Program-made: the position numbers and the translations under genes
Notes under the pieces: generated by a model
Database searches by the model: none
What the model was told of the DNA's origin: nothing
The model's input: the letters and a program-made list of their open reading frames with translations, nothing else
DNA from: Raphanus sativus
Taxonomy: Eukaryota; Streptophyta; Magnoliopsida; Brassicales; Brassicaceae
Reading direction: 5' to 3'
DNA length: 64,000 nt
NCBI RefSeq assembly: GCF_000801105.2
Contig: NC_079514.1
Location: 26,576,293-26,640,292 of the forward strand
Shown: piece after piece, positions 43,990-53,990 of the stretch
Position numbering within the stretch: the first letter of the stretch is position 1
Layout: each line of letters starts with the position of its first letter

Positions 43990-44263
43990 ATCAGGCCCCA
44001 AGGGACCTCTGATCCTGGTGAACCCTATATTGGGTGTACAACAAAAAAAGTCAGATCCAGAACCTTCCAGAGGAGACTGGGTCTTAAGGCGAGTATGCGA
44101 CCACATAAGGGAGAAATCAGCCGGGAAACCCGCCCCTGGACGAGAGGGCCCTCATAACGTAATAGAGGTGCAAGGGGCAGTTGCCTATAAGCTGCAAGAT
44201 AGCAGCGGCAAGGTCCAACCCAACTGCTGGAACGCCTTGCACCTCAAATTCTATCAATTCTAA
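43990..44263 (+). pseudogene. Family 4 integrase C-terminal tail
   Basis: The frame reads GDWVLRRVCDHIREKSAGKP, then KLQDSSGKVQPNCWNALHLK. This is the same as the integrase tail on the minus strand at 49639-49851 (GDWVLRRVCDHTRDKSAGKL). Everything upstream of the tail is missing; the preceding bases are non-coding family 4 sequence, so the gene was cut and rejoined. The stop is TAA at 44261-44263. It corresponds to the chromodomain-free C-terminal DNA-binding part of Tat integrases. Confidence 0.8.
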
Positions 44264-44926
44264 AAGTAAGGTCCCCGGATCAAGCTTTCTATATTACTAT
44301 TACTACTATTATATATTTAAGTACTTAAAGGGGCATACTACCTGGATCAGGCCCTAAGGGACCTTAGATCTTAGCAAGCCCTATGCTAGTGAGGCTACTC
44401 ACACAGGTGTATGACAGATATGGAACGGGTCTGATCAACCCTAAATCGATGTCTACACAACGGGCCCCGCGTAAAGGCATATAGCCAAGAGTTACGTGGG
44501 GACTACGTACTAGTGCTACCCAAACCCTGCGTTAAAGACGCTACGAGCTAAAATACACGCAGGGGGCATGACGTACACTGCAAAGTACTGTAATCAGATG
44601 CTGACAGCTGATATGCAGGGACCAAAAGTGCAAAAAACCGGTTAAGCGCCCAAAATTTAATACCTATCCAGACGTGGAAGGTAGTGTGTCTGGTGTGAAA
44701 TGGCTCTGCAGGGCAGGCCCACGCCAGACCACAGTAAGTCTGAGAGTGACCTTTTCTGCAGAAAGGTAGGGTGCAGCATTGAGATTCATGAGAGTGGCCT
44801 ATACCTCCGGGTGGCAGAGTGCGGTTTCTCAATAATATGATCGAGAGTGGCCCGCGTACAGGCAGCAGAGTACGATCAAATTAAAGACCTCCCGAAAATG
44901 CATACAAGCCCATAAACCTCCGGGTT
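44264..44926 (+). other. Family 4 3' region with polypurine tract and possible LTR start
   Basis: The same sequence follows integrase on the minus strand at 49605-49225 and occurs again at 63572-64000 (minus). ACGCAGGGGGCA (about 44557-44568) followed by TGACGTACACTGC looks like a polypurine tract and LTR start. The minus copy at 63841-63870 has the same arrangement. No far LTR boundary was found. Confidence 0.5.
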
Positions 44927-46440
44927 CAATACGACCTCAGGGTCTAGAATCTCCGGATTCATTAAGGCCTCCGGGTCTAGAACCTCCGGGTCTAGAACCT
45001 CCGGGTTCAATACGACCTCAGGGTCTAGAATCTCGGGATTCATTAAGGACTCTGGGTCTAGAATCTCCGGGTTCAATACTACCTCAGGGTCTAGAATCTC
45101 CGGATTCATTAAGGCCTCCGGGTCTAAAACCTCCGGGTTCAATACGACCTCAGGGTCTAGAATCTCCGGATTCATTAAGGCCTCCAGGTCTAGAACCTCC
45201 GGGTTCAATACGACCTTCGGGTCTAGAATCTTCGGATTCATTAAGGCCTCAGGGTCTAGAACCTTCGGTTCAGTACGACCTCAGGGTCTAGATCTCCGGA
45301 TTCATTTAGGCCTCCAGGTCTACAACCTCCGGGTTCAATACGACCTCAGGGTCTAGAATCTCCGGATTCATTAAGGCTTCCGGGTCTAGAACCTTCGGGT
45401 TCTATACGACCTCAGGGTCTAGAATCTCCGGATTCATTAAGGCCTCCGGGTCTAGAACCTCCGGGTTTAATACAACCTTCGGGTCTAGAATCTTCGGATT
45501 CAATAAGGCCTCAGGGTCTAGAGCCTTCGGGTTCGATACGGCCTCAGGGTCTATAAAGAACTTCTGGGTTCGATAAGGCCTCATGGTCTATAAAGAACTT
45601 CTGGGTTCGATAAGCCCATAAACCTCCGGGTTCAATACGACCTCAGGGTCTAGAATCTCCGGATTCATTAAGGCCTCCAGGTCTACAACCTCCGGGTTCA
45701 ATACGACCTCAGGGTCTAGAATCTCCGGATTCATTAAGGCTTCCGGGTCTAGAACCTTTGGGTTCTATACGACCTCAGGGTCTAGAATCTCCAGATTCAT
45801 TAAGGCCTCCGGGTCTAGAACCTCCGGGTTCAATACAACCTTCGGGTCTAGAATCTTCGGATTCAATAAGGCCTCAGGGTCTAGAGCCTTCGGGTTCGAT
45901 ACGGCCTCAGGGTCTATAAAGAACTTCTGGGTTCGATAAGCCCATAAACCTCCGGGTTCAATACGACCTCAGGGTCTAGAATCTCCGGATTCATTAAGGC
46001 CTCCAGGTCTAAAACCTCCGGGTTCAATATGACCTCAGGGTCTAGAATCTCCGGATTCATTAAGGCTTCCGGGTCTAGAACCTTCGGGTTCTATACGACC
46101 TCAGGGTCTAGAATCTCCGGATTCATTAAGGCCTCCGGGTCTAGAACCTCCGGGTTCAATACAACCTTCGGGTCTAGAATCTTCGGATTCAATAAGGCCT
46201 CAGGGTCTAGAGCCTCCGGGTTCGATACGGCCTCAGGGTCTATAAAGAACATATGGGTTCGATAAGGCCTCCAGGTCTATAAAGAACCTTCGGGTTCGAC
46301 AAGGCCTTCGGGTGTATAAAGGACCTACGGGTTCAAAAAGGTCACATATGGGTTGAACAAGGACTTTCGAGTCTAATGGCCCTCGGGTCTAATAAGAACC
46401 TTAGAGTTCGAGAAAGAACCTCCAAGTTCAAGGATCTCTA
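44927..46440. repeat. 33-bp tandem array with 326-bp higher-order period
   Basis: The monomer is 33 bp and comes in two alternating forms, TCTAGAATCTCCGGATTCAT... and TCTAGAACCTCCGGGTTCAA..., giving a 66-bp dimer. Two nearly identical 326-bp blocks lie at 45611-45936 and 45937-46262, each starting TAAGCCCATAAACC. Because 33 is a multiple of three, both strands stay open for long stretches. The minus strand reads an 11-residue repeat like MNPEILDPEVV and the plus strand one like SGSRISGFIKA. The array sits downstream of the family 4 integrase tail. Tandem repeats in this place are known for Tat-lineage 3' regions. Translation is doubtful. Confidence 0.92.
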
Positions 46441-46990
46441 GGCCCAACTACCAAACTCCGGGTTTACCAAGGACCTTTTGCTCCAAATGTATCAACCTCC
46501 GGGTTTGAGGTATCAATCGGGTTTAATCAGGGTCCCCAGACTCAGAGATTAAACCCTAGCACTCAAGGGACTCAGGGTTCAATGGGCAAACCTTCGGGTT
46601 TAATAAATGGCCTTCGAGCCTAGGTAAGGGACCTCAGGGTTCAATGGGCAAACCTTCGGGTTTAATAAATGGCCTTCGGGCCTAGGTAAGGGACCTCAGG
46701 GTTCAAGGAACCTAAGAACCTTCGGGTTCCAGGGTTCAAAGATCTCCGGATCCAATTACCAACCTTCGGGTCCCTAAGAACCTCCGGGTTATAAGACCTC
46801 AGGGTCCTAAAGAACCTCAGGGTTATAAGACCTCAGGGTCCTAAAGAACCTCCGGGTTATAAGACCTTCGGGTCCTAAGGAACCTCCGGGTCCTAAGGAA
46901 CCTCCGGGTCCTAAAAAACCTCCGGGTTATAAGACCTCAGGGTCCTAAGCAACCTCCGGGTTACAAGACCCTAGGGTCTTAAGATGACCT
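46441..46990. repeat. Diverged tandem repeats continuing the 33-bp array
   Basis: Two sub-blocks: a unit of about 60 bp (46563-46700; GACCTCAGGGTTCAATGGGC recurs) and a unit of about 33 bp (46780-46970; GGTTATAAGACCTCAGGGTC recurs). Both share the CCTCCGGGTT/CTTCGGGTC core with the main array, so they are related by divergence. Confidence 0.8.
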
Positions 46991-47285
46991 CTAGGTTATC
47001 AAACTAAACCCTCCCGGTTTAAAGAAGGGATTCACCCTACATCCTTCGGGTCCCTGGATGAGCCTTCGGGTCCCTGGATGAAAATCCATCCGGCCTTCGG
47101 GTCCCTAGACGAAAAATCATTCTGGCCTTCGGGTCCCTGAACGAAAAGTCCATCCGGCCTTCGGGTCCCTGCTCGAAAACTCCATCCGACCTTCGGGTCC
47201 CTGGACGAAAAGTTCATCCAATCACCAGGTCCCTGGACGAAAAATCCATCCAGCCTCCGGATCCTTGGATGAGACTTCATACCAC
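46991..47285. repeat. 32-bp tandem repeats at the end of the array
   Basis: Around eight units built on GGCCTTCGGGTCCCTGGACG followed by AAAAATCCATCC, spaced about 30-33 bp apart, from 47035 to 47265. The minus strand is open (47032-47280) and reads a repeat like RDPKAGW. Confidence 0.8.
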
Positions 47286-48604
47286 CTCCAGATTACAAAA
47301 ATTATGTCCTCAAAGATACGCCTAGCATCCTCCAGGTTCCAGGAAAAGCATGACACAAGGTCATCCCTGCATTAATTATGGCCTACATCCGGGGGCAGCA
47401 CGGACACTACTGCTCGCCGCCAACAACATATCCAAGATATCTTCTCCGATAAGGAGGATCAACAGGATATCTCCAAATACCAAGACGGACTCGCTAAATG
47501 TCCCCCTACCAGAAGTCAAGGTACAATCCTAAGACAAGGCAGGATATCTCCTATCCTTGCCGAGATTTTCCTTCTCAGAAATCATGGATCCCGACTCATA
47601 CATTCCTTCGCACGACTCATGAAACCAGAGAGTCCACGAGAAATGCAAATTGAAGTCCTACCTGGACCAAGGTCGAGTTTAGTTCCAGGAGCTGTAAAAG
47701 CATCTCGGGTACTCCTTCGATGTCCAAAGACAGTGGATTCACCTAGGGACGAGCCATCCTGGTCATGAAAGAAGGCACCACGAGTCTTTGGCCCAAGTAT
47801 CTCAACTGCTCATAAAATTTCTCTCCGGGTCCGGGTTCAAGGTTTCGAGTCAGATAATTACTCTTGCCTCTAAGTAAAAAGGAAAACTTCAAGATAAATG
47901 TAAACATCCATATTTATCATAATATGGTCGAATCTCCTTAAATCCAAGAGAAGAAAGAGGAAGTATTCTAACACATGGAGTCGCCTTTAATAAAAAAGGA
48001 AATATTATATTATATAAGGATAAAGTGAATATTTCTAAATATTAGAGAGGAGGCACGACTTCTATTATAAATAAAGGGTTAATAAACCCTAAAAGAGGAG
48101 GTGAACACGTTATTCCACAGAAATCACAAGTTCTACAGCCGCCAAGTCAATATCTCACACCAAGAAGACCTTCCACTTGGATTCACCTATAATAGGTTGA
48201 TCCCGACAATTACTATCAGAGATATGGGGCTCTGTACTCATTGTTTCACGTCCACAGTAGAGGAAGATGTCCATCTACAGAGGACATAAACCCCATAGTC
48301 AATTCAACAGTTACCAAGGCATGAATTGACCTAAAAGACTATCTCCACCGACATGTCTATGGAGGACGAATCCCTGCGATCATCACCAACAAGATGACGT
48401 CCCTGTTCATGGCAGCACATCTATAACCCTATATATTGGCTCAGGCTATAATCTCCAGCTCATCGGCAGGGACACTCCATGCTCCATGAAGCATATCGAA
48501 GCTCCATGCCCACTGTAGCATCCCGACGATCCCGTCATCTATTCTGGTCATACGCCTTCTACAATAGATGACTCCTATCAACTACAGATCCAAGTGCTCC
48601 TAGA
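47286..48604 (+). other. Non-coding, LTR-like promoter region of family 4
   Basis: No coding domain. TATTATAAATAAAG at 48063-48076 is a good TATA box on the plus strand, followed by TTAATAAACCCTAAAAGAGG, which could be the start of R. ATCCGGGGGCAGCA near 47388 is polypurine-like. This would fit the U3/R part of a long family 4 LTR that also contains the tandem array. That model is unproven. Confidence 0.35.
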
Positions 48605-48815
48605 GCCACGTGATCCCAAGGCTACGTGCCTTCATCAGGCTCCGCGCCTCCATCAGGCCATGTGCCTTCATCAGGCTCCGCGCCTCCATCAGGCCATGTG
48701 CCTTCATCACGCTCCACTCCTCCATTAGGCTCCATGCCTCAATTAGGCTCCGCGCCTCCACAAGGCCACGTGCCTACAAGGCCACGTGCCCACCTAGGCT
48801 ACGCGCCTCCAATAT
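48605..48815. repeat. 36-bp tandem repeat (two 18-bp halves)
   Basis: Units such as TCAGGCTCCGCGCCTCCA and TCAGGCCATGTGCCTTCA alternate from about 48630 to 48800, decaying at the right. Both plus-strand frames shown here are open and read RLRASIRPCAFI-like or SGSAPPSGHVPS-like repeats. Confidence 0.8.
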
Positions 48816-49605
48816 ATGAACTACGAATGGCTTGATCCCCTTCCGAGGGGTACGAAGGCAATCCCCACTGTAGGATGCAGCTATAAATCCCCACTTCTTC
48901 CATGGTTCCATGACTTAAACCTGGAAGGAACCTTCAAAACCAGGAACCAACGACTATACATCATGAAGACCTTGCGTCCTTCATTATGGACCCTGCGGGC
49001 CTCACCACAGATATGCAGCCCTTGCCTAACGACCAATACCCCTTGCAGAAACGAAGGCCTTGACGATATATACTGGCCCATATCCTTATGGCAGTATCCT
49101 AAAAGCAGGATCTCTTGGTTCATCGACCACTGAAGCAGGAGAAAGCGCTACAACTACTTATCTCCTTCATCCTATCATTCCGTAGGCTGAGCACGAATCG
49201 CTTGTACCATAAAATACCCTAACACATGGCGTCTTTAATGCAGGGTTTGAGTAGCACTAGTACGAGTGGTCTCCACGTAACTTTTGGCTCATGGCCTTTA
49301 CGTAGGGCCCGAGGTGCAGACAGCGTAATAGGGTTGATCAGACCCGTTCCTTGTATGTCGTACACTCATGTGAGTAGTCTCACTAATACATAGGGTCTGC
49401 TAAGATCTAAGTTCCCTTGGGGCCTGATCCAGCTAGTATGCCCCTTTAAGTACATTGGTGATCCTATAACCCCTTTAGCTTAACTAATAATGTATTTTAT
49501 AAGCTTAGTCCGGAGACTTTATCGCATACATAGGAGTAGGAAACCAGTGTACTTAAATATATAACAGTAGTAGTAATATATAAAGCTTGATCCGGGGACC
49601 TAACT
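48816..49605 (-). other. Family 4 3' region of the minus-strand element
   Basis: From 49605 down to about 49225 the sequence matches 44264-44540 inverted (AAGGGGCATACTAGCTGGAT, GTACTAGTGCTACTCAAACC). Left of 49225 the match ends before the polypurine tract, so the minus-strand element lacks its 3' end. 48816-49224 shows nothing recognisable. Confidence 0.55.
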
Positions 49606-50941
49606 TTAGAAATGATAGAATTTGAGATGTAGGTCGTTTCAGCAGTTAGGTTGGACCTTGCCATCACTGTCTTGCAGCTTATAGGCTCCTGCTCCCTGCA
49701 CCTCTATTACCTTATAAGGAACCTCCCATCCAGGGGAGAGTTTTCCGGCTGATTTGTCCCTGGTATGGTCGCAGACTCGCCTTAGGACCCAGTCTCCTTT
49801 CTGGAAGGTCCTGGATCTGACCTTCTTATTGTAGCTCTTGGCTACTTTCAATTGATAGGATGCGTTTCTAAAACGTGCCGCCTCTTTTTTTTTTCATTAA
49901 CTCGTTTTTCTCTTCTTGGGAGAGGAATTCGGAGACAGTAGCCCTGACGTGTACCTCCGTGGGTATCATTGCTTCAACACCGTAGACAAACGAGAAAGGA
50001 GTCTCTTGGGTAGCCGTCTTCGGGGTAGTCCGATAGGCCCAGAGTACTCCGTGTAACTCTTCTGCCCATCTTCCATGGGCATATTCTAGGCGCTTCTTGA
50101 GCATGTTTACCACTGTCTTGTTGGTGGACTCTGCTTGCCCGTTTTATTGGGGATGTCGTGGTGCTGAATAGGAGAGTTTGATGTTCCAGTCCTTGCAGAA
50201 CTTTCTGAAGTTGTAGCATGTGAACTGGGGTCCGTTTTCGGTGACGATTTCATGAGGGGTTCCAAGCGTGTGATCACGTTTGTCCATAGGAATTTCCTGC
50301 TCTGGAGATCCGTTATCTTGGCTAGTGCTTCAGGTTCCACCTATTTTGTGAAATAGTCGGTCACGACTAGGAGGAAGAACTTTTGCCCCGGTGCCATGGG
50401 AAATTTTCCCACGATGTCCATTCCCCATTTTTGGAAGGACCAAAGGGAGCTCAGGTATTTGAGGTTCTCCGGTGGAAGATGGAGACCGGTTCATGTTTTT
50501 GGAATTGGTCGCAGAGTTTAGCTTGTTTACGGGCATCTCTCGCCATAGTTGGCCAATAGTATCCGGCCCTTCTGGCTCTTAGTACCAAGCTTCGACCACT
50601 GGAGTGCGAACCGCATTCTTCTTCGTGGAGCTCTTCTAGTATCCTGGCGGCTTCGCTAAGGGTGAGACATCGTAGGTAAGGTCCCAAGAAGGACCTTCTG
50701 TATAGTTTTCCTTCGGAAAGACAATATCTGGTTGCTTGCCTTCTTATCTTTCGACTTTCGTCTCGATCTGTAGGTAGGGTGTCGTGCCTGAGGTAGTCAG
50801 TGATGGGAATCATCCAGGTTTCTCCTTCATCTACTACGGACACTTCTTCGGGCTTCGCCTCTTTTTCCGTTGCGGGCCATTGAAGCACTAGTAGTGGGAT
50901 GCTCATATGAATCGTGGTCTTTAGGGCGGACCATAGATTAG
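49606..50941 (-). pseudogene. Family 4 Tat-like integrase
   Basis: Frames in order from the right: an N-terminal linker and HHCC domain (50906-50451: ILEELHEEECGSHSSGRSLV, CDQFQKHEP, where a zinc-binding Cys of the usual CDKCQ is lost as CDQFQ), fragments of the DDE core in three frames (50536-49974), then [20 protein letters not shown] and the C-terminal tail (GDWVLRRVCDHTRDKSAGKL). A TGA at about 49637 replaces the Trp that follows VQPNC in the plus-strand copy. There are at least four frame changes, so it is dead. The matching intact tail on the plus strand is at 43990-44263. Confidence 0.82.
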
Positions 50942-52010
50942 CTAAAGCGTCGGCTTGGGAATTATGTTCCTAGGGATTTGAGTGAGCTTACAGTTTTGGA
51001 ATCTATCGAACAGACGTTTAGCTACTAATAGGTACATGACCATTCTCGGATCTTTCGCCTGATAATCTCCTTGGACCTGGCTTATGATTAGCTGTGAGTC
51101 GTTGAAGACCTGAATGTCCGCCACTCCCATCTGTTTGGCGAGTGTTAGCCCTGCTAATAAAACTTCGTACTCAACCTCATTGTTCGTTGCTTTGAAGTTG
51201 CATCGTACAGCCCTTGAGGCTGATTCTCCCGTAGAGGAAGTTAGGACTAGACCTACGCCTGCGCCCCTAACATTACTAGACCCGTCGACATACAATGTCC
51301 ATTCGCCTTTTTCCCTTTCACTATCACGAAGTTTCACTATCGCGAAGTTTCACTTCTTGTTCCAAGGCTGGAAGCATGGCGGGAGAGAATTCGGCCACAA
51401 AGTCAGCTAGGACTTGTGACTTAATGGCCGTGGCTGGTCGGAAGATCACATCGTATTTCCCTAGCTCTATGGCCCACTTCGCGAGTCGTCCCGACACTTC
51501 TGGCTTGTGAAGAACTGCTTTGATAGGAAAAGAGGTGACCACCACGATTTGATGAGCCGGGAAGTAGGGGCGTAGCTTTCGGGCCGCAGTAACCAATGCG
51601 AGGGATAGCTTCTCAAGGTGACTATAATGGGTCTCGCGTCTAGTAGCGAATTGCTTACGTAGTAGATAGGATGTTGTTTACTTCCTTCTTCCCTCACAAG
51701 GACTGCGCTAACTGCGTGTTCCGATACTGCTAGATAAAGCAATAGGATTTCCCCTTCCAAGGGCTTTGAGAGGATAGGTGGAGTAGTGAGGTAGGCCTTA
51801 AGATCAGATAGGGCTAGCTCGCACTTTTCGGTCCATTGGAAGTCTTTGGGATCCTTCAAGGTCTCGAAGAAGGCATGCGACTTGTCAGACAGTCTGGGGA
51901 TGAACCTGCTCAAGGCGGCCATCCTACCTGTCAATCTCTGGACCTCCTTCACATTACGAGGGGAAGGTATCACTTGGATTGCCCTTATCTGCTCTGACAG
52001 GGACATCAGG
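50942..52010 (-). pseudogene. Family 4 RT C-terminal part, RNase H and second RNase H
   Basis: From the right: RT thumb text (SEQIRAIQVIPSPRNVKEVQ, LTGRMAALSRFIPRLSD), the gypsy RNase H (KAYLTTPPILSKPLEGEILL, VTAARKLRPYFPAHQIVVVT) and the Tat-type second RNase H (GEWTLYVDGSSNVRGAGVGL, NNEVEYEVLLAGLTLAKQMG, FNDSQLIISQVQGDYQ). A small direct duplication (51318-51350, GAAGTTTCACTATC repeated) disrupts the linker between the two RNase H domains. The RT palm and the start of this part are separated by an LTR fragment and an inverted copy (51853-52588). The frame also breaks near 51600. Confidence 0.85.
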
Positions 52011-52170
52011 GGCATTGAAGCCAAACCAGAACAGATAAGGGCAATCCAAGTGATACCTTCCCCTCGTAATGTGAAGGAGGTCCAGAGATTGACAGGTAGG
52101 ATGGCCGCCTTGAGCAGGTTCATCCCCAGACTGTCTGACAAGTCGCATGCCTTCTTCGACACCTTGAAGG
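51853..52170. repeat. 144-bp inverted repeat inside the family 4 RT
   Basis: Left arm 51853-51996 and right arm 52027-52170 are nearly perfect reverse complements, with a 30-bp spacer. Both arms encode the RT thumb (IPSPRNVKEVQRLTGRMAAL), the left arm on the minus strand and the right arm on the plus strand. The right arm adds RGIEAKPEQIRAIQ in the spacer side. It could form a long hairpin RNA. Confidence 0.92.
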
Positions 52171-52184
52171 ACCTCCTTCACATT

Positions 52185-52588
52185 ACAACATGCACTCTGT
52201 TGCATCGATCGACATACAATCCTCTTCTCGGTAGCCTTTTCTCGCGAGGCAGACTGACCACTCTTCAGTAAATCGGGCATAACGTCTGCTACAGGATGCG
52301 GATTGACCTCAGACCGGTGGCATTGGAAATCTAACTCAAATCTCTATCTTGGATCAAAATATGGGCTAAATCCAACGGTGGAAAGGTCTCTATGGAGAGC
52401 TAAACATCTGAAGCGTCTGTGCAGTTCTGCACTTCGAAAGACTCCAAAAGGCACCAAAATCACCATATATCTTCAAATCGTCCCTGAACCTGTAAATACT
52501 CTAAATAGACTCCAATACATAGTAAATAGTATATAAAACACTTATATACCATGGGAAAAATGGGTAAAATCCATGGTATATCACATCG
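52185..52588 (-). repeat. Athila LTR fragment inside the family 4 RT
   Basis: The right end, GGTATATCA, followed on its left by CCCTGAACCTGTAAATACTC, matches the 5' end of the Athila LTR at 13339-14537 (CCTGAACCTGTAAATATGAT ... GGTATATCA). The RT codon series YID is cut exactly at 52588/52589. Only about 400 bp of LTR remain; the left side meets the inverted RT copy. Confidence 0.75.
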
Positions 52589-53304
52589 ATATAAACTTCC
52601 ATGGTCTGCCCTATCTGGTCGGCGAACATCATGTTGACGAGCCTTTGATAGGTGGAACCGGCGTTCTTCAATCCAAAAGGCATGACCTTGTAGCAAAAGA
52701 TGCCCCGGGATGTCATGAATGAGGTCTTCTCTTGATCATCCGGATGCATTAGGATCTGATTGTATCCGGAGAATGCATCCATGAAGCTGATTAATTGGTG
52801 ACCAGCGGTTGCGTCGACTAGCTTGTCTATATGAGGTAAGGGGAACGGGTCCTTAGGACATGACTTGTTAAGGTCCGTGAAGTCGATGCGGACTCTCCAC
52901 TTCCCATTCTTCTTCCTCACGACTACCATATTAGCTAGCCATTCAGGGTATTGTACTTCCCGTATGAATCCCGCATCGAGTAGGTTCATGACCACCTCGT
53001 TGATGATTTCGTCCCTTTCGGGGGCGAACTTCCTCCTCTTCTGTCTGACAGGGAGATGCATTGCATCCACTTGGAGCTTGTGCATGATGACGTCGGGGTC
53101 GATTCCGGGTATGTCCTCATGGGACCAAGCGAAGCAGTCGGAGTTAGACAGCAAGAAGTTGATCAATTTCCGCCTTAGTCCTTCGGTGAGCTTGGAGCCT
53201 ATCTTCAGGTTCCGTTCTGGATTTCTTTCTACCAGGGGAACCTCATCCATCTCTTCCACATACGGCTCTTCGGTATGCGGGGTCAGAAGCTCCTTCTGTA
53301 ATTG
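52589..53304 (-). pseudogene. Family 4 RT, N-terminal and palm part
   Basis: The frame is open from just after the UAG at 53305-53307. Text: MDEVPLVERNPERNLKIGSK, DFTDLNKSCPKDPFPLPHID, MDAFSGYNQILMHP, MPFGLKNAGSTYQRLVNMMF, then MEVYID, where the catalytic YIDD is cut after the first Asp by the Athila LTR fragment. The part from the missing second Asp to about RGIEANP is lost, so RT is dead. Confidence 0.9.
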
Positions 53305-53310
53305 CTATAA
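53296..53310 (-). promoter_or_regulatory. Candidate UAG readthrough site at protease/RT boundary (family 4)
   Basis: On the minus strand TTA TAG CAA TTA CAG lies in phase between the protease frame and the RT frame. TAG followed by CAA TTA matches the CAR-YYA context known to promote stop readthrough in tobamoviruses. The same string is present in the other Tat family at 39251-39265 and 60172-60186. Confidence 0.7.
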
Positions 53311-53990
53311 GACATGTGTCTTCCCCTTTAGGATAGTCTGGTAGCAGGACCTAGAGTTCTCCTGGTCCCCTTTGATTGCCATAATGCCCCAGGGAGTCGG
53401 AAACTTAATCAGCTGATGGAGAGTCGAGGGTACGGGTTCCATGTCATGGATCCAGGGCCTTCCTAATATCACGTTATAGGACGAAGGGTAATCGACGACT
53501 AAGAACTTCGTGGCCTGATTTATTCCCTCGGCATATACTGGGAGAAGGACCTCTCCTAAGGTCTGCTTTACCTCTCCGCTGAAGCCTACGAGAGGGGTCG
53601 CCTTTCTCGTCAAGGCCTTAGGTTCCAGCCCTAGATCAGCATAGGCCGAGTGGAAGATAATGTTGATGGAGCTTCCGTTGTCCACTAGTATTCACTTAAC
53701 CAAGCAATTCGCTATGGTAAGTGAAATGACAAGGACGTCGTGGTGAGGAGCTAGGACCTTCTTCTGCTCCTTTGCGGTGAAGTTGATCTCGTTTGTTCCT
53801 AGGAGTAGGAACTTAGGACCTTCGGCCTCTTGGCCGTTCCTAGCATTGCGAGTACTTCTCTTAGCGGCAGCACTGCTGCTTCCACTTACTTTGGATCCGC
53901 CTGAGATGACATGGATCACCAGGTCTTGCCGTGGTGGCAATGCGGGGGCTGCTTCGGTAGGAAGACCGGGATCTTCTTTATTCAAAAGGT
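53308..53990 (-). pseudogene. Family 4 aspartic protease
   Basis: Text: FTAKEQKKVLAPHHDVLVIS, then after a TGA (53692-53694) [59 protein letters not shown]. The catalytic triad reads Asp-Asn-Gly where Asp-Thr/Ser-Gly is usual, so activity is doubtful. The TGA could derive from CGA (Arg) by one transition. The frame ends at the UAG 53305-53307. Confidence 0.85.

Noticed and set aside
44876..45241. A protein made of 11-residue repeats
   Set aside because: The open frame follows from the 33-bp repeat length; both strands are open and the 326-bp units shift frame, so there is no evidence of coding.
44927..47285. CRISPR array
   Set aside because: Repeats are directly adjacent without unique spacers and the DNA is from a plant.
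51846..52271. A separate plus-strand gene with RT-like sequence
   Set aside because: It is the inverted copy of the RT thumb (right arm of the 144-bp repeat) read through into an LTR fragment, not an independent gene.
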